Under the pieces are notes generated by a model. That model was given only the letters and a program-made list of their open reading frames with translations. It had not been told where the DNA came from and did not search any database. Source: an uncultured Litoreibacter sp. (GTDB lineage: Bacteria > Pseudomonadota > Alphaproteobacteria > Rhodobacterales > Rhodobacteraceae). From it: 64,000 bases of DNA. The stretch covers positions 186,001 through 250,000 of the forward strand of contig CANLUY010000002.1 of assembly GCA_947494435.1 (NCBI GenBank), in the 5' to 3' direction. Position numbers and translations under genes: made by a program. How positions within the stretch are numbered: position 1 is the stretch's first letter; the number at the start of each line of letters is the position of its first letter. Shown piece by piece: positions 60,816 through 64,000 of the stretch.

Positions 60816-60998
60816 ATGAGCAAGTACTTATGGATAATCGGCTTCGCCGGTTTGTCAGCCTGTGGCGTCCCTCCAGGGGAGGAAATTTCCTCCAAGTCCG
60901 ACTTTAAGCCACTTGGACAAGCTTTCTTTGTTCCCATTGATCCGAATGCTCTTGAGCAATCGGAAGCGTGGGCGGACGTCGTAGAGAGTTATCAATAA
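60816..60998 (+). CDS. Short lipoprotein (60 aa)
   Basis: The product MSKYLWIIGFAGLSACGVPP has a compact signal sequence with lipobox LSAC (Cys at residue 16) and a mature part of 45 residues ending WADVVESYQ. There are no further cysteines. It sits in a notably A+T-rich stretch (about 60690-60800) that probably contains its promoter, and a strong terminator follows. No family is recognised. Confidence 0.62.
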   Translation: MSKYLWIIGFAGLSACGVPPGEEISSKSDFKPLGQAFFVPIDPNALEQSEAWADVVESYQ

Positions 60999-61001
60999 TA
61001 C

Positions 61002-61037
61002 TGATTTGGCCCGCATCGCCGGGCCAAATCATTTTTC
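61002..61037 (+). terminator. Terminator after the 60-residue lipoprotein gene
   Basis: GATTTGGCCC and GGGCCAAATC form a perfect ten-base stem, followed by ATTTTTCCCC. It lies between the convergent short lipoprotein gene and the ErpA/IscA-type gene. On the minus strand it lacks a T-tract. Confidence 0.88.
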
Positions 61038-61039
61038 CC

Positions 61040-61369
61040 CTACATCGAAAAAGATGTGCCGCAGCCGCAAGATGAGGTGGCATTAGGGTTTTCGATGATG
61101 AAGCGCGCGCCGATCAGCTCTTCAGTGAAATCAATCACCGCATTTTCGAGAAATGGCAGGGATACACTGTCCACGACGACCTTTTCGCCTGCTTTCTCCA
61201 AGATCAAATCATCCTCTGCGGGCGTGTCGAGCTTGATCTCGTACTGAAACCCAGAGCATCCACCGCCCTCGACGGCGACGCGTAAGGCTTGACCGTCGCC
61301 GGCCGCGCCAATTTCAGCAAGGCGCGCGAAGGCGCGGTCAGTTACTTTGGGCGGTAGGGCAAGTTCCAT
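61040..61369 (-). CDS. A-type iron-sulfur cluster carrier (IscA/ErpA family)
   Basis: The 109-residue protein transfers Fe-S clusters to target proteins. The three conserved cysteines are present: GGGCSGFQYEIKL, then the C-terminal SSCGCGTSF pair. The body has LPFLENAVIDFTEELIGARFIIENPNA, read in parts DFTEELIG and IENPNA. ATG 61369 is preferred; a GTG at 61378 would add three residues. It is divergent from the dGTPase gene. It is ErpA- rather than IscA-like by isolation from an isc or suf operon. Confidence 0.93.
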   Translation of the reverse strand: MELALPPKVTDRAFARLAEIGAAGDGQALRVAVEGGGCSGFQYEIKLDTPAEDDLILEKAGEKVVVDSVSLPFLENAVIDFTEELIGARFIIENPNATSSCGCGTSFSM

Positions 61370-61442
61370 CGGTTCCACTCTCGTATAAGCGATACATGCA
61401 ATGTAAGAGGAGAGTGGGACAAGAACAAGAAGAGGCCGCCAA

Positions 61443-62618
61443 ATGAGCCGCGCTATCTATGCGTGCGACCCTGAGGACAGCCGGGGCAGGCTGTATCCTG
61501 AGCAAGAGAGCGCGTTTCGCAGCTGTTTTCAGCGCGACCGTGACAGGATTATTCATGCAAGTGCGTTCCGGCGTCTGAAGCACAAGACCCAAGTCTTCAT
61601 CGAGCATGAAGGGGACTATTTCCGGACACGCCTGACCCATTCGATTGAGGTCGCCCAAGTCGCACGAACAATTGCAGGTGTTCTGGGGTTGAATGTCGAA
61701 CTGACAGAGGCTGTGGCCTTGGCGCACGATCTTGGACATACGCCTTTCGGCCATACAGGTGAGGAAGCGCTGGATGCGTTGATGGCCCCCTATGGCGGGT
61801 TTGATCACAACGCGCAGGCCCTCAAGATCGTGACCTCTCTTGAGCGTCATTATGCGGAGTGGGACGGGTTGAACTTAACCTGGGAAACCCTAGAAGGCAT
61901 TGCGAAACATAATGGTCCGGTAACGGGTGTGCTGCCCTACGCGCTGTCTGAGTATTCCGCGCGGCACGACTTGGAACTCGGCACTTACGCAAGTGCTGAG
62001 GCGCAAGTTGCGGCCTTGGCGGATGACATCGCCTATAACAATCATGATCTTCATGACGGGCTGCGGGCGGAGTTGTTCTCGACGGATGAATTGGCGCAGA
62101 TGCCACTGCTTGGTCCCTGTTTCGCGAAGGTTGATGCGCACTACCCGAACTTGAATTATTACCGTCGCCGCCATGAGGCGTTGCGCCGGTTCTTTGGGGT
62201 CTTGGTCGAGGACGTTATTGCTGTTGCGCAGGCGCGGCTTGATGTGTTGGCACCCACCAGCGTTACCGACATTCGGGCGGCGGGGGATGCAATGGTGCAG
62301 TTCTCGCCGGATGTTTGGGAGCAATTGAAAGTGATCCGGAAGTTTCTTTTTGACCGCATGTACCGCGCGCCTGCGGTCGTGGAAATGCGTGTGCAGGTAA
62401 CCCAAGTCGTCAACGAGTTATTCCCGCTCTTTATGGAAGAGCCCGAGTTGTTACCAAAGCAGTGGCGTAAGGATGTCGAGGAGGCGAAAGGTGAGGTCGA
62501 GCTTGCGCGCATCGTCGCCGATTACATTGCCGGGATGACTGATCGTTTTGCTTTGCTGACCCACAAAAGCATGATTGGCGGTGTAAAAGCGGACAGTTAT
62601 GTGCTGGATCAGCCTTAA
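61443..62618 (+). CDS. Deoxyguanosinetriphosphate triphosphohydrolase-like protein
   Basis: The 391-residue HD-domain enzyme hydrolyses dNTPs to the nucleoside and triphosphate. Motifs are FRRLKHKTQVF, RTRLTHSIEVAQVAR with the first His, ALAHDLGHTPFGHTGEEAL with the HD pair and a further His, and LADDIAYNNHDLHDGLRA with the last Asp. Length and order match the dgt-like (type 2) proteins common in alphaproteobacteria. argS follows 82 bases downstream, the usual neighbour. Confidence 0.95.
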   Translation: MSRAIYACDPEDSRGRLYPEQESAFRSCFQRDRDRIIHASAFRRLKHKTQVFIEHEGDYFRTRLTHSIEVAQVARTIAGVLGLNVELTEAVALAHDLGHTPFGHTGEEALDALMAPYGGFDHNAQALKIVTSLERHYAEWDGLNLTWETLEGIAKHNGPVTGVLPYALSEYSARHDLELGTYASAEAQVAALADDIAYNNHDLHDGLRAELFSTDELAQMPLLGPCFAKVDAHYPNLNYYRRRHEALRRFFGVLVEDVIAVAQARLDVLAPTSVTDIRAAGDAMVQFSPDVWEQLKVIRKFLFDRMYRAPAVVEMRVQVTQVVNELFPLFMEEPELLPKQWRKDVEEAKGEVELARIVADYIAGMTDRFALLTHKSMIGGVKADSYVLDQP

Positions 62619-62700
62619 AGGCTTGTGTTTTTCAGGCTGTGGGGGTGGACCGCTGGCGCGGGCGTGATACACCGCGCGCAACGTCTTGAGGAATTTCGTA

Positions 62701-64000
62701 ATGAACCTGTTTGCTGATATCCGTACGCTCGTGATCGCGTCTTTGGACGCGATGGTGGCCGAAGGTGCTTTGCCCGATGGCCTGGACTTTGCCAATGTGT
62801 CGGTGGAGCCACCACGCGATGCGGCGCACGGGGATATGGCGACCAACGCTGCGATGGTCTTGGCTAAGCCTGCAAAGCAAAAACCACGCGATATTGCGGA
62901 CAGTTTGGCTGCAAAACTGCAGGATGATCCGCGCATCGCACTTGCAGAGGTGGCGGGTCCGGGCTTTTTGAACTTGAGGCTTGAGACTTCGGTCTGGTCT
63001 GGTGTTGTGACAGCTGCACTTCACTCTGGTCAGGATTTCGGTAAATCCGCAATGGGCGCGGGCAAAAAAGTTAATGTTGAGTATGTATCTGCAAACCCGA
63101 CCGGACCGCTGCATGTTGGCCACACACGAGGCGCTGTCTTTGGTGACGCGCTGGCATCGCTGCTGGCCTATGCAGGGCATGAGGTCACGCGGGAATATTA
63201 CATCAATGATGGCGGCGCACAGGTCGATGTTTTGGCGCGGTCAGTGTATTTGCGGTATCTTGAAGCGCATGGTCAGGATGTCGCTTTTCCTGACGGCACC
63301 TATCCGGGCGATTATCTGATCAAGGTTGGTGAAGCGCTGAAGGCGAAGGTCGGGGACGCTTACCTTGAGAAGGGGGAGCAGTTCTGGCTGGACGACGTGC
63401 GTGAATTTGCAACTGAAGCGATGATGGATCTGATCCGCTCGGACTTGGATGCTTTGGGTGTCCGGATGGATACGTTCTATTCCGAAAAGTCGCTCTATGG
63501 GACTGGTCAGATTGAGGCCGCGATTGCTGATCTGGACGAGAAGGGCCTGATCTACAGGGGCACGCTTGAGCCGCCAAAGGGCAAGGTACCAGAAGACTGG
63601 GAGCCGCGCGAACAGATGCTGTTCCGGTCTACCGCGCATGGCGATGATGTGGATCGGCCTATCCAGAAATCAGATGGGGCGTGGACATATTTCGCGCCGG
63701 ATATCGCCTATCATTTTGATAAGGTTTCCAGAGGGTTCGACGCGCTTATTGATGTGTTTGGCGCCGATCACGGTGGCTATGTCAAGCGGATGAAGGCGGC
63801 TGTGTCGGCTTTGTCCGAGGGCAATGTCCCGCTTGATATCAAGCTGACCCAGTTGGTGAAACTGACCCGCAATGGTGAGCCTTTCAAAATGTCGAAACGG
63901 GCCGGGACGTTCGTCACGTTGCGCGATGTTGTCGATGAGGTCGGCTCTGACGTCACGCGGTTTATCATGCTGACGCGGAAGCAGGATGCGCCGCTTGATT
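62701..64000 (+). CDS. argS: Arginyl-tRNA synthetase (5' part, runs off the window)
   Basis: ArgS charges tRNA(Arg) with arginine. The visible 433 codons contain the N-terminal tRNA-binding domain ([19 protein letters not shown]), the class I HIGH motif as [18 protein letters not shown] at about residue 132, the [14 protein letters not shown] segment and the KMSKR motif in [15 protein letters not shown]. The C-terminal anticodon-binding DALR domain lies past the window edge. ATG 62701 begins the conserved N-terminal extension. Confidence 0.97.
   Translation, partial: MNLFADIRTLVIASLDAMVAEGALPDGLDFANVSVEPPRDAAHGDMATNAAMVLAKPAKQKPRDIADSLAAKLQDDPRIALAEVAGPGFLNLRLETSVWSGVVTAALHSGQDFGKSAMGAGKKVNVEYVSANPTGPLHVGHTRGAVFGDALASLLAYAGHEVTREYYINDGGAQVDVLARSVYLRYLEAHGQDVAFPDGTYPGDYLIKVGEALKAKVGDAYLEKGEQFWLDDVREFATEAMMDLIRSDLDALGVRMDTFYSEKSLYGTGQIEAAIADLDEKGLIYRGTLEPPKGKVPEDWEPREQMLFRSTAHGDDVDRPIQKSDGAWTYFAPDIAYHFDKVSRGFDALIDVFGADHGGYVKRMKAAVSALSEGNVPLDIKLTQLVKLTRNGEPFKMSKRAGTFVTLRDVVDEVGSDVTRFIMLTRKQDAPLD

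Overview
This window reads as chromosomal DNA of a marine alphaproteobacterium of the Rhodobacteraceae, most likely the Roseobacter group. The evidence is the lineage-typical gene set (FtsZ ending in an EIPAFLRRQ-type tail, aerobic cobaltochelatase CobS/CobT, a one-cysteine DksA, VPLPA-CTERM proteins, a DUF6778-like lipoprotein), moderately high G+C and consensus CtrA boxes (TTAA-N7-TTAA). I saw no rRNA, tRNA, CRISPR array, insertion sequence or phage genes. Both ends cut genes: a GH13 alpha-glucosidase on the left and argS on the right.

Layout. 1-6.3 kb: the envelope/division run ftsZ-lpxC-bamD-recN, divergent from the alpha-glucosidase, with no ftsA beside ftsZ. 6.4-9.9 kb: a D-lactate dehydrogenase-like flavoprotein, a CLC chloride channel/exchanger and DUF427. 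10-18.2 kb: aminopeptidase P, cobT, two small unknowns, cobS, a sulfatase, a J-domain protein and a BolA protein. 18.2-21.5 kb: a small lipoprotein module (a DUF6502-like putative regulator, a short lipoprotein and a divergent VWA lipoprotein) around two copies of a TGTGCAAWATRCACA-like palindrome, then a short secreted protein. 21.5-26.9 kb: AraC regulator, gatB, a lytic transglycosylase-like protein, an SDR and an orphan ParA ATPase.

26.9-33.7 kb is the most unusual region. It is a tight seven-gene minus-strand operon that encodes three different Rieske [2Fe-2S] fusions: one to a haem-type ferric-reductase membrane domain, one to a glutamate-synthase FMN/3Fe-4S domain and one to a ThDP-dependent pyruvate-oxidase-like enzyme. 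Two small membrane proteins, a membrane-anchored protein with a Cys/His motif and an SDR lie between or beside them. I read it as an uncharacterised membrane-linked redox pathway; its substrate cannot be told from sequence.

33.9-43.8 kb: two VPLPA-CTERM surface proteins, pepN, a small membrane protein, photolyase plus DUF2256, malate synthase G behind a perfect inverted repeat, a class I glutamine amidotransferase-like hydrolase and an SCP2 protein. 43.8-52.6 kb: amidohydrolase, ATP-dependent DNA ligase with its associated nuclease, an HpcH/HpaI aldolase, two genes preceded by perfect CtrA boxes, an RlmI-like methyltransferase, a PIN protein, an M48 peptidase and a short secreted protein with three NDSAAER repeats. 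52.6-64 kb: a CoxE-like VWA protein and its probable MoxR partner separated by other genes, dksA, a LysE transporter, exonuclease III, an unknown protein, a small lipoprotein, an ErpA/IscA-type protein, a dGTPase and argS.

Genes are densely packed: four convergent pairs overlap at their stop codons, and several same-strand pairs overlap by ATGA or TGATG. Functional calls are based on motifs read by eye; no database search was run.
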